Of a stretch of 64,000 nucleotides of DNA, positions 37,401-44,728 are shown piece after piece. This DNA is from Escarpia spicata (lineage: Eukaryota; Annelida; Polychaeta; Sabellida; Siboglinidae). The position numbers were made by a program, and so were the translations under genes. Below the pieces are notes generated by a model that was given only the letters and a program-made list of their open reading frames with translations, was not told the DNA's origin and did not search any database. How positions within the stretch are numbered: position 1 is the first letter of the stretch; every line of letters starts with the position of its first letter. The stretch is taken from NCBI GenBank assembly GCA_963995525.1, contig OZ023206.1:9905677-9969676 (forward strand), in the 5' to 3' direction.

Positions 37401-40400
37401 TGATGTGACATAACACATTTTATGTTCACTTAAATTCTAGTAATACATGCACTGCAGTGGAATTAATTTTAGTGAAAATTCATAGGTTGGATGCACTGTT
37501 ATTGCATGTGTTCGTAAGTTTGTATTTGATGTTCTTTATTAACATATGTAGGTGTAATGTAGGTAGACACAACCTCTATTCACAGCAGCGTGGAACATTT
37601 CTTAAAGCATTTGAACATATTAGCATGTAAATTGCTTCCGGACTCGATTACATTCATAGTTTTAAAAATATGGTAAGTTACCTTTCCGAGTCTTATGTTG
37701 CTCAGAACGGAGGTTTTTCGACGTCTTCACAACGTCTTCATCAGCGTTGGTCTACGCCAAATTGTGAAGAAGAAACTACAGGAAGAAACCACATGGAAAC
37801 AGCGAACCCCACTCAACATTGATCAAATCACAGAACTACTGACCTCCTGCCTCAACACTACTACAGCGCAGCAACGGGCTCCCCAGTCTCTCCTACTGTG
37901 GCCAATCTGTACATGGAAACTTTTGAGAAACAAGCCATCGTCACCGGCCCCAACCCCCCGTCAGTTTGGTACAGATACGTCGAAGACACTTTTGTCCAGA
38001 TACAGGAAGACCACATGGAGAGTTTTACTGCACACCTCAAGAACATAGACCCTAACATCAAATTCACCTCGGAACCGGAACGAGAAGACCAACTTCCTTT
38101 CCTGGACACTTGTGTACACGTGAACGATGACAGCAGCACACGTACGGGTGACGGTCTACAGAAAACTAACACACACGGACCAATACTTGAACTTCAGCTC
38201 CAATCACCAACTCGAGCACAAGCGATCAGGGGTCAGAACACTGATGCACCGGGCAGACCAACTGAAAACCACAGACGAAGACAAAGCTACCGAAACAGCA
38301 CATGTCAGAGCAGCGCTCAGAGCCAACAACTACAGAGAGTGGATGTTTAAGATCACCAAGAAAAAGAGAAAGACGCCAAGTGCAGAAATACAGACTAGCC
38401 AAATACCGAACATCTCTTTATTATACGTGCGCAACCTGTCAGAGAAATTTACCACCATTTTCCGGGAACATGGAGTGGAGACGTACCACAAACCTTACAA
38501 CACCATAAGATCCATCTAGTGAACCCCAAGGACAAAAACCCCAAGAACAACATGTGTGGGGTAATATATGAGATAGGATGTCCAGACCTATGTAGGCGAA
38601 ACCAGCAGAGCATTAGGAGCCCGACTCAAAGAACTCAGAAACACCAGCGGTCCACTCGCAGCAGTAGGTGAACACAGAGTGAATGAGAGCCACAACATCT
38701 CGGCTAAAGATGCAAAGGTACTCTCTAGAGAAAACAACTTCTGGAGAAGAAAAATCAGTGAGGCGATTGAAATCAGAGAAAGGCGACCAGAAATCAACAG
38801 GGATTCCGGATACAACCTTCCCGCAATCTTCCTGGAAGTGTTGTCATGTGACAGTTACCAACACAGTCACATGACGACCGAATGGCGCAGACCAACGCTG
38901 ATGAAGATGTCGTGAAGACATTGAAAGCAAAAGGCTTATGTCGAGGACATCAGGACAAAATAATCTTACAGTCAGTTTCCTTGTTCCATAAAATTACAAC
39001 AGCACTAAAACAGTCCATTCCTCTGGAACCAGGTGAATAGCACATACATGAATAGGTGGTTTCGATTTATTTTTAAAAATAAAATAGGTTTTCTACTAAA
39101 TAAATAAATAAAGATACACATTACAACGTGGTATAATATATATATATACTAGATTAATGGTTAAAAATCAAGTAATAAATTAAATAAACCAAAAACAAGG
39201 TTAATCACTTATAATACCATGAAACATTATGGTAGGTTATGAGTAATTAATAAGTTTATATATTTCAAGAGTTCAAAGATACTTAGACAGTGATAGCCCA
39301 TTGAGTTTCTTTTTAAAGACAGTGACATCCTTCACCCTGGGAGTGACAATTACATGTATTGTTGTGTAAATAACTCTGTGTGTGATTGTAGGTTGAGAAT
39401 GGAATATTCAGCATTGACTTAGGTGTTGACACAATTTACACTTTGACTACCTGGACTAAGGGTCAGAAGGGTTCATACCCCACTCCACCTCCATCCGCCC
39501 CTTTCACACTGCCCTACAGAGATGACTTTGAGTGTGAGCAAACAATGTTAGATAAGGAATTTCCAGAATTGTTTTCTTTGTTTGGGGAGTCTTGGAAAGT
39601 TGTGAAGTGGATTCTGTTATCTTTTGAGTTATTGAAAGTAGATAAATTGGGAAGAGAAATGTGTTAAAAATGAGTAACAACTTTTTAAAATAAGGTTTTG
39701 TAGTGCATAAGATTTAATTTGAAGTTAAGAGTATATTTTATCATTGAACAATATGACATACCACCTATTGTATATTAATTGTATTTTGTGTAAAAGTACC
39801 AGCAATAAATTTGATTAAGGGAAATGTTGTATTTTCTTGCAGCATATGCAGAATTCAATGAAGCATTTAACTTTGTGCCCCAAGTGGGGGTTTGGGAAGT
39901 GAGACGCACAAACGACCTTCGCCATGGCAACGTCAATCGTCAGGTGATCTTGCATCAGCCATGTGATTGGTGCACCAACAGGATTCCTACAAACATTGGT
40001 GGCAACTACAACTGGTAAGAAACTGTCATTGTCTTAGTGCTACTCATAACAGGTTGTTTTATGTACCGTAGTTCCCAACAGGTGGTACTGTATGACTGTG
40101 AATGCATGGGTGTGTGTCAGTTACTTTCTCAAGAGCACTGCCAAGCAACACTTAACCCGTTAAGCCCCACGTTATTTTATGAAACGCTCTCCGAATCCCT
40201 GCAACGCACACTAAATTATCAAGATATAGGTACACCTGTTTGTTTGCATTTTATTTATTTATACTTCATTTCCTAACATTGTAAGTTGTGCCTAAAGATA
40301 ACACAATGTTAAATATACTAATCAATTTTTTTTAATAAACATGAAAAATATTATATGCTATGTCTGGGTGTATTTTCACAGAATGCTATGCATATCTACA

Positions 40401-43400
40401 AACTCTTTGTCAGTTGATATTTTCAAACAGTGCTCATTAAAAATGTTCTATTTAAGACCAGAAAACAGGAATAGCAGATACGCTAATGAATCCAGTGACA
40501 CAAGTTACATAAATATCCAGAAGATGACGCCACCTCCACACATTGTCAAAGCTAAAAGACGTTTTCAGATGCTTTGGGAAGCGGACATCTGGATGCTTTT
40601 AGGCACTGAAGGTCTAAATGGTTAACAATGATACAGATTCAGCATATCTACCAAACTGACCAAGAACCAAGAGAGAGACAATTTCTTCTTTCATGTATGT
40701 TTTTTATTCAAAATTAATGCAAACTAAGCATTATACTACTTAGCTTGGATTGTTTAAAGAATATTGGCACTAAAGAAGTCAGAGATACCATGCTATCTAA
40801 GAACTTGTGTTTACAGGACGAACCTGCTTCTACAGCTTGATGTGTTAGTCCCATCAGTGAACGGCACTGAGGGTGTTTTCCTGGCTCAGCGTGTCGACCG
40901 AGGGGGGTGCCACTCAGACAAAGCCAGCGGAATATTCTTCTCTGTCTTCCCTGGCTCCAACAGCTTCGTTCTCTCGACTGACTCAAGTAAGTAGTAGTCT
41001 CATTCGTCCTACTGAATCTCAGATACACAGGCCATGTTTGTGATGTATACACATGAGAAAATATGTGATGTTGTTGTGTCTGGGAAAACGACAATATAGC
41101 TGTAAGTAAGTGGTATACACACAGTATGTATCTCCCTTGCCCACGTGTGGATTATATAGACTGACTGTAATGTGAAGGTCTAATAAGACAACAACTCAGT
41201 GTTGCATCATAGGTCCCTTATTCACCGCAACAACACTGCTTAGTTTGCCTGTGGCCCTTATATACCACAAAGGGGGGGGGGGCGTTCCCATAACTAGTTA
41301 ATATACAGCTATTATACAACCGTGTGCAGGCCACGGCCCACCACAATATGGTTATTAGGAATAATAAATGATGGCAGTAATGTTACTCTCCTGTTTGGTG
41401 CTGAAGTCAGTGGTGAGGCTGGCTTTGATACAAGGGTTTTTCGTCCATCCTTGATCCCATTTCACTGCTGTCTCCTCCACACTCGTCTACTTCCTCCATC
41501 TTTCACTCTCGTTAATAATGTATCGTATGTATTCAGATTCCAGCAGGTCCAGTAGAACCAATAACAGAACTGATAACTGAAACAATACATACAACAATAA
41601 GAACAATAAGGACATAAAACACACAATATCAACATCTAATATAACAGGCAAAGATCCATTGTTCATGGAAATGTTTTTGAATTTATGATCTAAAAAGTTC
41701 AGCTACTGAAAATATATCTGAAGTCGGATAACTTAAATACAATGTGTTGAAGGTAGTCATACATCTATTAAAAACAGAATATTTCCTAATGTATAACATT
41801 AATTAATAGTACATGCTATATGGGTCGCATGATCTACAGAAGTTGTACAGAAGTTGTGCCTGTAGATTAATTTGCTGTATATATATCACGTTGCATACAG
41901 TACTATTTTCTATTGCAATGTATAAGATATTTGAAATAATAATAAATAAACAGTGATGGAAACCGAACTGTCAAGGATCAATATCAATGATAGCTTCAAA
42001 TCAAATGAAATGTCAACTCATATTTATTTTGACACCAAATATTTCTACAAAAATAGATTGAGTGGTGTCTACAAACTAAGACGTGAAGTAAGAATACCTT
42101 ATGTAAGTGATTATAGGAACAAAGAGGAGAGCACAAAATTTATAAATAGTCATAATGATACTTGTTTTGACTATTATTGTTCACACAGAATGTAGTGTTT
42201 GTGCCTACAAATATTGTCATATCTGTCACATGCACCTTCTGATCTAGTTCTGTTTGAATTTTTGTTCCTACAACAAGTATCAGTAATTGCTTCACCAACT
42301 CTGTCGAATTAATTCTCTGTTAGTTACATTGGCAGGAAAGACAGTCACACTTCAACATTACCTGAGCCCCTGGTAAGACGGAACACCCACCTGTGTGACA
42401 TGACTTATCCTGCTTCCTTCCTCAACATACCCATCCAGCTTGTCACCATCTTTATTTGGTGTCTGGTTGCTATTGGCATCTTAAATGGACCCTGTTGAAT
42501 GTTATCCTGCCTGTTTCAGACTGTACGTCAGTGATCACTAAAGGCACACTGGGTACAGAGTTCAAAAGAGACAAGTGGTATCAGTTCTCACTCATTATCA
42601 AGGTACATGCATCGGTGTCCTAACATGGCTTGCGTTCATGTTGATTTCACCCCTGTACAGCAGGGAACAAGGAGGAGAGCAACAACACCTTATGTAATTT
42701 AACCCCTTAGACCTGAGCGCCCAAATGTTTCCAAACGCCCGCTTCCCGAAGCACCCGACAGGTCTTAGCTTTAGCCATTCATGGTGGCATCATTTTCTGG
42801 ATGCTTATTAACATGTGTCACTGGGTTTGTTAGTGTAGCTGCTGTGCATTAGGAGTATTTTTAATATGGCGTTTATTGGAAGTTTTTGAATGAGTGCTGT
42901 TTATATAAACTGTGTAAAATATAAACTGACGGAATTGTAAGATATACCGATACTTAGCATTCTGTTTCGCTTCGCATGTTTAATTTAAAAGTTTATTAGT
43001 ACGCTTTTATGTTGATTTTACCTGTCCTGCATGTGGCTTATTACATAATTTAAAATAAGTTGTTGAATTAAGAGTCTCTTGCCATGAGGGTGTCAAACGA
43101 ATTACATTTAATATTACACTACAGAGTGTGTCACTGTTTGTACACCCTGTGGATAGAATGGTACTAGGAAACAAATCAATAATTAACTTCCAGGTTTACA
43201 ATGTATGAATAAAGGTCCAATGGTTGTGACGCAGTACCTCATTTGTAAAATGTTAGCACAAAATTGAACATATTTTAGAACTATAAAAATTATGCAAGTT
43301 AGGGAGTTTCAATATTTCTGGTGTCAGACTAACAGTCTATTGGCATGTGACAGAGGGAAGGGCCACTGTGTACATAGGCATTAGAACCTAGGGGGATTGG

Positions 43401-44103
43401 GGGCTCAGCTCCCCCAATAATTTAGGTAGGGGGCTGGAGATAGGATTAGCCTCCCAATAGGGAATGTGGTTTTGTGGGTGGATTTTTTTAGGTTTGTGGT
43501 CAACCTCGAGGGGAGCCGGGAACCTCAAATGGGGGTGCAAATCAAGGTTCTTAGAGTGCCTCAGCCCCCCCCCCCCCCAATTATCACGTTCCATTCTCAA
43601 TGGCAGACTAAATCTGTAGACTAAATCTTCTTGTCTGATTGGAAGCATCTCCTATGTTGACTTACAAAAGAAAACAAATGGTAGGGTCGGACAAAAACTC
43701 CATAGCTGATGTAACAAGCAACTATTTATGTCATCATGATAAAATCTGGGCCATTGTTTTGTAGGACAAAGGTATTTTAAGGAAAAAAAACAAATTATCT
43801 GTCTCCATTAGATAGGATTATGACACATGGAGATCTCATTTTAGATATTGTTATATCAAAATAAACTACCGGTAATTGAGACTTGCATCATAAAATGTAC
43901 TTAACATTTTGCTTATGGCTTTTCTGTTGTAGGATAACAAGGCGATGGGATTTGTGGGCAAACGCATGTTGTTTGATGTCAAATTGCAGAAAGGAGTGTC
44001 TACACATGGGTTTGCAGGCTACGGTACTACAACATTTGGACTGGCAGACTTTGACAATCTTCTCATTGACGATGCAACACCAGTTGTGCAGATTTTACCA
44101 TAA
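11991..44103 (+). CDS. GALC: Galactocerebrosidase (GH59), 18-exon gene span
   Basis: Lysosomal glycosidase that removes galactose from galactosylceramide and related galactolipids. Eighteen exons with GT-AG borders and consistent phases join to 2031 nt, giving 676 aa; the vertebrate enzyme is about 670-685 aa. Order: signal peptide (aa 1 to about 21), a GH59 TIM barrel including [12 protein letters not shown] and the acid/base motif IWNER (Glu179), the nucleophile motif LWSSED (Glu254), CWGR, and [12 protein letters not shown]. The beta-sandwich and C-terminal lectin-like domain follow (FDNLLID near the end). Sequons NVT, NAS, NKT and NIT suit a glycosylated lysosomal protein. Both catalytic Glu are intact and no stop interrupts it, so I expect a working gene. 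Introns carry most of the window's mobile elements. The neighbour ZCCHC4 is convergent and functionally unrelated. Confidence 0.96.
12129..14769. other. GALC intron 1, first half
   Basis: No gene. The block at about 13105-13170 is inverted relative to one at 23126-23195 (both contain CAGGGTTTTTGT and an ACCTGG segment), so it is a dispersed repeat. A TA-rich tract lies at about 13955-13990. Around 14281-14400 two ATTGGCT words and a CTATAAAAG word look like CCAAT and TATA boxes, but no gene follows. The segment 14695-14765 (GGGGGGCATGGCCCCC) looks like a common interspersed repeat. Confidence 0.45.
14770..15805 (+). pseudogene. CR1-like LINE fragment (reverse transcriptase), dead
   Basis: The frames read [47 protein letters not shown], a degraded NYRPVS region, then [30 protein letters not shown] ([18 protein letters not shown]) and YINDLEDDI. 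The catalytic box that should read FADD is FVDN at about 15590-15601, so an essential Asp is lost. A segment between HQRLLL and VVDGEAS is deleted. There are stops and shifts upstream. The 46430-46835 fragment is the missing C-terminal part of a similar element. Confidence 0.85.
15806..17149. other. GALC intron 1, middle part
   Basis: About three diverged copies of a block marked by GTCAAAAT (about 15899, 16089 and 16238), each followed by GAGGTAT- or GGAGAGCT-like words, suggest an old degenerate repeat. A hammerhead-like inverted repeat at 16842-16903 is listed separately. Nothing else was recognised. Confidence 0.4.
16842..16903 (+). other. Hammerhead-like motif inside a 14-bp hairpin
   Basis: CTGATGA at 16875-16881 and GAAAC at 16890-16894 are the two conserved hammerhead core boxes. 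The flanking arms ACAATCAACGTTTC and GAAACGTCGATTGT pair at 13 of 14 positions. Stem II between the boxes (AGACCGTC) is too short for a proper stem, so this is probably a decayed or coincidental motif. Such motifs occur in Penelope-like elements. Confidence 0.35.
17150..17373 (-). mobile_element. SINE family B, copy 1
   Basis: Matches 44900-45092 in the same orientation, with blocks TTGAGA.GGGA, TTAACGTGATCT, GATACACAGTC, CCAATGTTGAGAGCCAGG and TTTTTACACCAAATATC. On the minus strand the right end reads as a tRNA-like head with GTTAGTACATC and a B-box-like GAGTTCAAAACC. Confidence 0.8.
17726..17794 (+). CDS. GALC: GALC exon 2
   Basis: 23 codons, phase 0 at both ends: [19 protein letters not shown] followed by YLFK. 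Acceptor AACAG, donor GTAACA. Matches the conserved GH59 [19 protein letters not shown] segment. Confidence 0.95.
18215..18278 (+). CDS. GALC: GALC exon 3
   Basis: 64 nt encoding [20 protein letters not shown] plus T and one leftover base. Acceptor TTGTAG, donor GTAAAC. Conserved [12 protein letters not shown] strand. Confidence 0.95.
18390..18866. repeat. 22-bp minisatellite (22/24-bp variants) in GALC intron 3
   Basis: About 21 units of TACCATTGTGGTATTATGTG plus two bases; a TTTTGTGTATG variant gives 24 bp. The array lies wholly between exons 3 and 4. The Tyr/Val/Cys-rich ORFs in all three frames are artefacts. Confidence 0.95.
19282..19370 (+). CDS. GALC: GALC exon 4
   Basis: 89 nt that complete a split Asp codon and then read [20 protein letters not shown] and WWLMREAKK. 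Acceptor GACAG, donor GTGAGA. Conserved TEPSHMH...YEWWLM-x-EAK-like block of GH59. Confidence 0.96.
19513..20108. mobile_element. hAT-type MITE with perfect 8-bp target duplication
   Basis: A 596-bp element in GALC intron 4. CGTATGTC flanks it exactly on both sides (19505-19512 and 20109-20116), the 8-bp duplication expected of hAT elements. The termini read CTGGGCTGTGCCAAAGTACT on the left and, inverted, CGGGGCTGTGTCAAAGTACT on the right, 18 of 20 identical and carrying the hAT-like GGGCTGTG. Both ends are packed with AAGTACTTGTACTTAAGTAC-type subterminal repeats. There is no transposase, so it is non-autonomous. Confidence 0.92.
20123..21872 (-). repeat. 57-bp minisatellite (about 30 units) grown inside a LINE C-terminus
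   Basis: Each 57-bp unit on the minus strand encodes the 19-residue [19 protein letters not shown], with few point variants (for example ATD, TVL, CMA). Because 57 is a multiple of three, all three minus frames stay open for about 600 codons. The array is entered from [17 protein letters not shown] (LINE-like) and left into MSDRKQWKQ. That is the normal ending of many LINE ORFs (RRGRP...T..D...DT-GL...AM-DR..W), so the unit is an internal piece of that ORF. It lies in GALC intron 4, antisense to GALC. Confidence 0.93.
21873..22140 (-). pseudogene. LINE 3' coding remnant upstream of the 57-bp array
   Basis: Reading the minus strand from about 22125: [19 protein letters not shown], then [30 protein letters not shown] and, after a frame change, [14 protein letters not shown]. 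This is the region after the RT domain in RTE/CR1-like elements, frameshifted and truncated. Confidence 0.7.
22163..22327 (+). CDS. GALC: GALC exon 5
   Basis: 55 codons, phase 0 both ends: [20 protein letters not shown] ... [20 protein letters not shown] ... HIDYIG. Acceptor TTTCAG, donor GTAGGT. The LPW-x-FPGW motif forms part of the GH59 barrel. Confidence 0.97.
22328..24276. other. GALC intron 5
   Basis: No gene. A short two-copy duplication (ACTGTATTTTA...CATGCCCTAATAG) lies at about 22600-22680. The dispersed repeat at 23126-23195 is inverted relative to 13105-13170. The remainder is A/T-rich and unrecognised. Confidence 0.45.
24277..24315 (+). CDS. GALC: GALC exon 6 (acid/base catalytic residue)
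   Basis: 13 codons, [13 protein letters not shown], phase 0 both ends. The Glu of WNE is the conserved GH59 acid/base (Glu179 of this protein). Acceptor TTGTAG, donor GTACGT. Confidence 0.96.
24625..24752 (+). CDS. GALC: GALC exon 7
   Basis: 128 nt: [20 protein letters not shown], then [20 protein letters not shown], then VI plus two bases of a split Gly. It contains an NVT sequon. Acceptor ATCTAG, donor GTATAT. Confidence 0.94.
25064..25460. repeat. CA-rich satellite with about 82-88-bp higher-order units, GALC intron 7
   Basis: The block CATGCAAGCATGCATGTA plus a CA-rich tail repeats at about 25072, 25157 and 25239, with a degraded fourth near 25331, then passes into CACG-CA repeats (about 25410-25460). 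The His/Thr-rich ORFs are artefacts. Confidence 0.92.
25516..25633 (+). CDS. GALC: GALC exon 8 (nucleophile)
   Basis: 118 nt: [18 protein letters not shown] then [21 protein letters not shown]. Glu254 in SSED is the conserved GH59 nucleophile. Two sequons (NAS, NKT). Acceptor TTTCAG, donor GTGAGT. Confidence 0.97.
25634..26784. other. GALC intron 8
   Basis: No gene. It begins with repeat-like sequence (TCTGTCTGTCTGTTTGCG) and a G9-10 run at about 25812-25821. The rest is unrecognised A/T-rich sequence. Confidence 0.4.
26785..26822 (+). CDS. GALC: GALC exon 9
   Basis: 38 nt: [12 protein letters not shown] plus two bases of a split Ser. Conserved LNQNY-x-NG-x-MTS. Acceptor TTCCAG, donor GTGAGG. 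Confidence 0.95.
27403..27527 (+). CDS. GALC: GALC exon 10
   Basis: 125 nt: [20 protein letters not shown] then [21 protein letters not shown] plus one base. Conserved [12 protein letters not shown] block of the GH59 active-site rim. Acceptor TTGTAG, donor GTGAAT. Confidence 0.97.
27548..27912. mobile_element. MITE-like repeat, family C, copy 1
   Basis: The left end AGGGCTTAGCCA...GTCTTCAAGAC...CATGACTGG...TAAGAC.GGTGGA and the right end ATTTCTGGCTAATGGCCTG match, in reverse orientation, the 48908-49053 element. The ends are imperfect inverted repeats of GGCTTAGCCA-type sequence. This copy carries extra internal sequence. Confidence 0.55.
27990..28085 (-). mobile_element. SINE family A, 3' end fragment
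   Basis: GTAAGTTCTTACATAGCGCA, then GTATCCAGTCATCAGGACTG, then CTCAAAGTGCTTTTTACTTTACA is the inverted 3' end of SINE A (compare 44115-44180). The 5' part is absent. Confidence 0.7.
28604..28743 (+). CDS. GALC: GALC exon 11
   Basis: 140 nt completing a split Ala: [20 protein letters not shown] then [20 protein letters not shown] then LVLETM. The HTTQFT and LE-x-GGSYV matches are clear. About three extra residues lie between GWHYL and LERGG compared with vertebrates as I remember them. Acceptor TTCCAG, donor GTCAGT. Confidence 0.95.
29290..30265. repeat. 27-bp minisatellite with 54-bp alternation, GALC intron 11
   Basis: About 36 units of a GTTACAATATGGAGTTTCTT CTGTGAA type. Two unit types alternate (GTTACAATATGGAG... 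and GTCACAATATGGAG...), giving a 54-bp higher-order repeat. The last part has 24-bp units (TGATGTCACAATATGGAGACC CTG). It is open on both strands for hundreds of codons because 27 is divisible by three. There is no start or codon-use sign of a gene. Confidence 0.95.
30633..30722 (+). CDS. GALC: GALC exon 12
   Basis: 30 codons: [20 protein letters not shown] then [10 protein letters not shown]. Conserved SHxHSxCIRP. Acceptor TTCCAG, donor GTCAGT. Confidence 0.96.
31335..31682 (+). repeat. Dispersed repeat, copy 2 of 2
   Basis: Same-orientation partner of 9335-9701, lying in GALC intron 12. Small deletions relative to copy 1 explain the length difference. No flanking duplication is obvious. 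Confidence 0.85.
31683..32212. other. End of GALC intron 12
   Basis: Very A/T-rich sequence (many ATAATTATAA-type words), no gene, ending in the acceptor tract TTCTTTTTTCAG. Confidence 0.5.
32213..32302 (+). CDS. GALC: GALC exon 13
   Basis: 30 codons: [20 protein letters not shown] then [10 protein letters not shown]. Matches the L-x-VWY-x-KL beta-sandwich segment; sequon NIT. Acceptor TTTCAG, donor GTAGGT. Confidence 0.96.
32340..37190 (+). mobile_element. SINE family A copy, internally expanded
   Basis: The tRNA-like head (about 32350-32450, with a degraded B box GTTTTGAATCC) and the normal SINE A 3' body (37020-37180: GAATGCTTCCCAGAGAAGTC, GATGGTGTTCAACTGAACAG, GTAAAGTGTAAAGCGC) are 4.6 kb apart instead of about 60 bp. 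The gap is filled by the 59-bp tandem array. Confidence 0.8.
32451..37030 (+). repeat. 59-bp minisatellite, about 78 units, seeded from SINE A
   Basis: The unit is ATTGCTTCAGTTCACTCAGC, then TGTATGAATGAGTACCTGGC, then TATAGACAGTGGTGGAAAC. A one-base loss (GGCTTAGAC for GGCTATAGAC) gives 58-bp variants. One unit equals the internal SINE A sequence seen once in the 44110-44400 copy. Variants show higher-order blocks, with markers at 34207, 34511 and 34541 recurring 708 bp later (12 units). It lies in GALC intron 13. Confidence 0.96.
37255..37320 (+). mobile_element. SINE family A, extra 3' tail fragment
   Basis: TTTTAGCTGTCCTGAAGACT followed by AGATACTGCGCTATATAAGAACTTAC-type sequence repeats the SINE 3' end just seen at 37140-37185, so a second tail copy or tail duplication is present. 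Confidence 0.6.
37716..37744 (-). ncRNA. Hammerhead-like ribozyme core, left PLE flank
   Basis: On the minus strand: CTGATGA (37744-37738), A, stem II GACGT-TGTGAAG-ACGTC (perfect 5 bp), then GAAA (37719-37716). Penelope-like elements are known to carry hammerhead motifs in their pseudo-LTRs. I could not build convincing stems I and III, so activity is doubtful. Confidence 0.5.
38898..38926 (+). ncRNA. Hammerhead-like ribozyme core, right PLE flank
   Basis: CTGATGA (38898-38904), A, stem II GATGT-CGTGAAG-ACATT (5 bp with one G-U), GAAA (38923-38926), preceded by GCAGACCAACG as in the left copy. Relative to the left copy one pair changes from C-G to T-A, which keeps the pairing. Confidence 0.5.
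38936..39391. other. End of GALC intron 13
   Basis: A/T-rich sequence with a TATATATATATA run near 39138. No gene. Confidence 0.45.
39392..39533 (+). CDS. GALC: GALC exon 14
   Basis: 142 nt: [20 protein letters not shown], then [20 protein letters not shown], then PYRDDFE plus one base. Conserved TLTT-x-x-x-G-x-KGSYP-x-PP linker. Acceptor TTGTAG, donor GTGAGC; the frame runs on past the donor for about 40 codons but loses similarity. Confidence 0.94.
39843..40014 (+). CDS. GALC: GALC exon 15
   Basis: 172 nt completing a split Ser, then [20 protein letters not shown] ... [20 protein letters not shown] ... NIGGNYN plus two bases of the split Trp. Matches the start of the lectin-like domain. 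Acceptor TTGCAG, donor GTAAGA. Confidence 0.94.
40152..40625. mobile_element. TTAA-bounded MITE, piggyBac-like, in GALC intron 15
   Basis: 474 bp including TTAA at both ends. The termini read TTAACCCGTTAAGCCCC on the left and, inverted, TTAACCATTTAGACCTTCAG on the right. The right end resembles TTAACCCCTTAGACCTGAGC at 42702-42721, and both continue to CGCTTCCC.AAGCA. TTAA target sites with CC-starting termini are typical of piggyBac-type elements. No transposase. Confidence 0.65.
40817..40986 (+). CDS. GALC: GALC exon 16
   Basis: 170 nt completing a split Trp: [20 protein letters not shown], then [20 protein letters not shown], then [16 protein letters not shown]. Matches the GVF-x-A-x-RV-x-x-GG segment of the lectin-like domain; sequon NGT. 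Acceptor TTACAG, donor GTAAGT. Confidence 0.95.
40987..42519. other. GALC intron 16
   Basis: No recognised gene. A G12-13 run lies at about 41271-41283. The plus frame at 41953-42195 is open for 80 codons but resembles nothing I know. Confidence 0.4.
42520..42602 (+). CDS. GALC: GALC exon 17
   Basis: 83 nt completing a split Asn: [20 protein letters not shown] then QFSLIIK. Matches KKWYTL-x-L-x-IKG in position. Acceptor TTTCAG, donor GTACAT. Confidence 0.94.
42702..43932. other. GALC intron 17 with TTAA-type terminus and G-rich repeat
   Basis: TTAACCCCTTAGACCTGAGC at 42702-42721 is one end of a relative of the 40152-40625 MITE; no right end was found. At 43370-43580 a G-rich block (GGGGGCTGGAGATAGGATTA) recurs inverted at about 57060-57120. 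There is a C15 run near 43566. Confidence 0.5.
43933..44103 (+). CDS. GALC: GALC exon 18 (C-terminus)
   Basis: 56 codons plus [23 protein letters not shown] ... [20 protein letters not shown] ... ending VVQILP. The G-x-A-x-x-G-T...F-x-x-A-x-FDN-x-L ending is typical of the family. Acceptor TTGTAG. Confidence 0.96.
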   Translation, partial: DNKAMGFVGKRMLFDVKLQKGVSTHGFAGYGTTTFGLADFDNLLIDDATPVVQILP

Positions 44104-44109
44104 AATAAC

Positions 44110-44400
44110 ACGATAAGTTCTTCTATAGCATTGTCCAGTTCCTAGGACTGCTCAAAGCATTTACACTTTATTCCCTGACAGACCTGTTCAATCAAACACC
44201 ATCTCAACTTCTTTCGGAAGTATTCAGCCATGCTGGAATTAATTTGTGAAGATTATTTGTACACAAATACCCACCACTGTTTGTAGCTAGGTACTCATTC
44301 ATACAGCTGAGTGAACTGGACATAGCAGCACCGGATTCGAACCTGGGTCTTTCAAAATCTGCTACATTAGGTAGTAAATGATCGACCATATGTTCAGGCT
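44110..44400 (-). mobile_element. SINE family A, near-complete copy
   Basis: Read on the minus strand from 44400: a tRNA-like head with a perfect B box GGTTCGAATCC (44343-44333), a single internal CACTCAGCTGTATGAATGAG TACCTAGC unit, then GAATACTTCC, GAAGTTGAGATGGTGTTTGA, and a 3' tail to about 44112. It lies in the presumed GALC 3' UTR and is the reference for the family's unexpanded structure. Confidence 0.85.
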
Positions 44401-44432
44401 ATGTTATATTTGAACATTTATTCTAACAAATC

Positions 44433-44438
44433 AATAAA
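44433..44438 (+). terminator. Candidate GALC polyadenylation signal
   Basis: AATAAA 330 bp after the GALC stop codon, just past the SINE. It is the first AATAAA after the stop that I noticed. Confidence 0.4.
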
Positions 44439-44635
44439 TGAAAAGTTTATATTTATATGTGTTCTAAGTTATCTATATATGGCAGTGCAGATCTTAATAG
44501 GCCATGATAACGATAATTCTACTACTTTGCCGAAATTTTTAAATAATTGATGCTTCCACAAATGCTCTAGATGTCATTATCAATGTTAAATAATGATATA
44601 GTCGTTTCACAGTAAAGAATCAAAGGTACACACTA

Positions 44636-44728
44636 TCTTTTCCAATTCTACCTCTAAGTTCTTCCTCTTCAAGTATGTGTGCATGCAAGCATGCATACAC
44701 ACACACACACACACATGCAAGCACGCAG
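44636..44728. repeat. 93-bp direct repeat, left copy
   Basis: Near-identical to 45370-45464 (CTTTTCCAATTCTACCTCTA, then AGTTCTTCCTCTTCAAGTAT, then a CATGCAAGCATGCA/CA-repeat end). The only difference noticed is one CA dinucleotide. Confidence 0.92.

Larger units (their letters stand above)
37695..38935 (+). pseudogene. Penelope-like element remnant (RT plus GIY-YIG)
   Basis: In order: [20 protein letters not shown] then [10 protein letters not shown] (RT); after a frame change [30 protein letters not shown] (RT catalytic box, about 37976-37987, normally YVDDTF, so one catalytic Asp is Glu); [27 protein letters not shown]; then GVIYEIGCP and, shifted, [15 protein letters not shown] (GIY-YIG endonuclease); and [19 protein letters not shown] plus [12 protein letters not shown]. 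At least four frame breaks and a deletion before the GSP motif make it dead. Inverted flanks each carry a hammerhead-like motif. It lies in GALC intron 13. Confidence 0.9.

Noticed and set aside
39392..39667. Extension of GALC exon 14 to the stop at 39665
   Set aside because: The ORF continues past 39533, but similarity to GALC stops exactly at a GTGAGC donor, and exon 15 restores both the frame and the family sequence.
41953..42195. 80-codon ORF in GALC intron 16
   Set aside because: No similarity recognised, A/T-rich codons, and flanked by intron sequence on both sides.
44333..44400. Possible tRNA gene
   Set aside because: The B box is perfect, but no cloverleaf or acceptor stem follows and the sequence continues as SINE A, so it is a SINE head.
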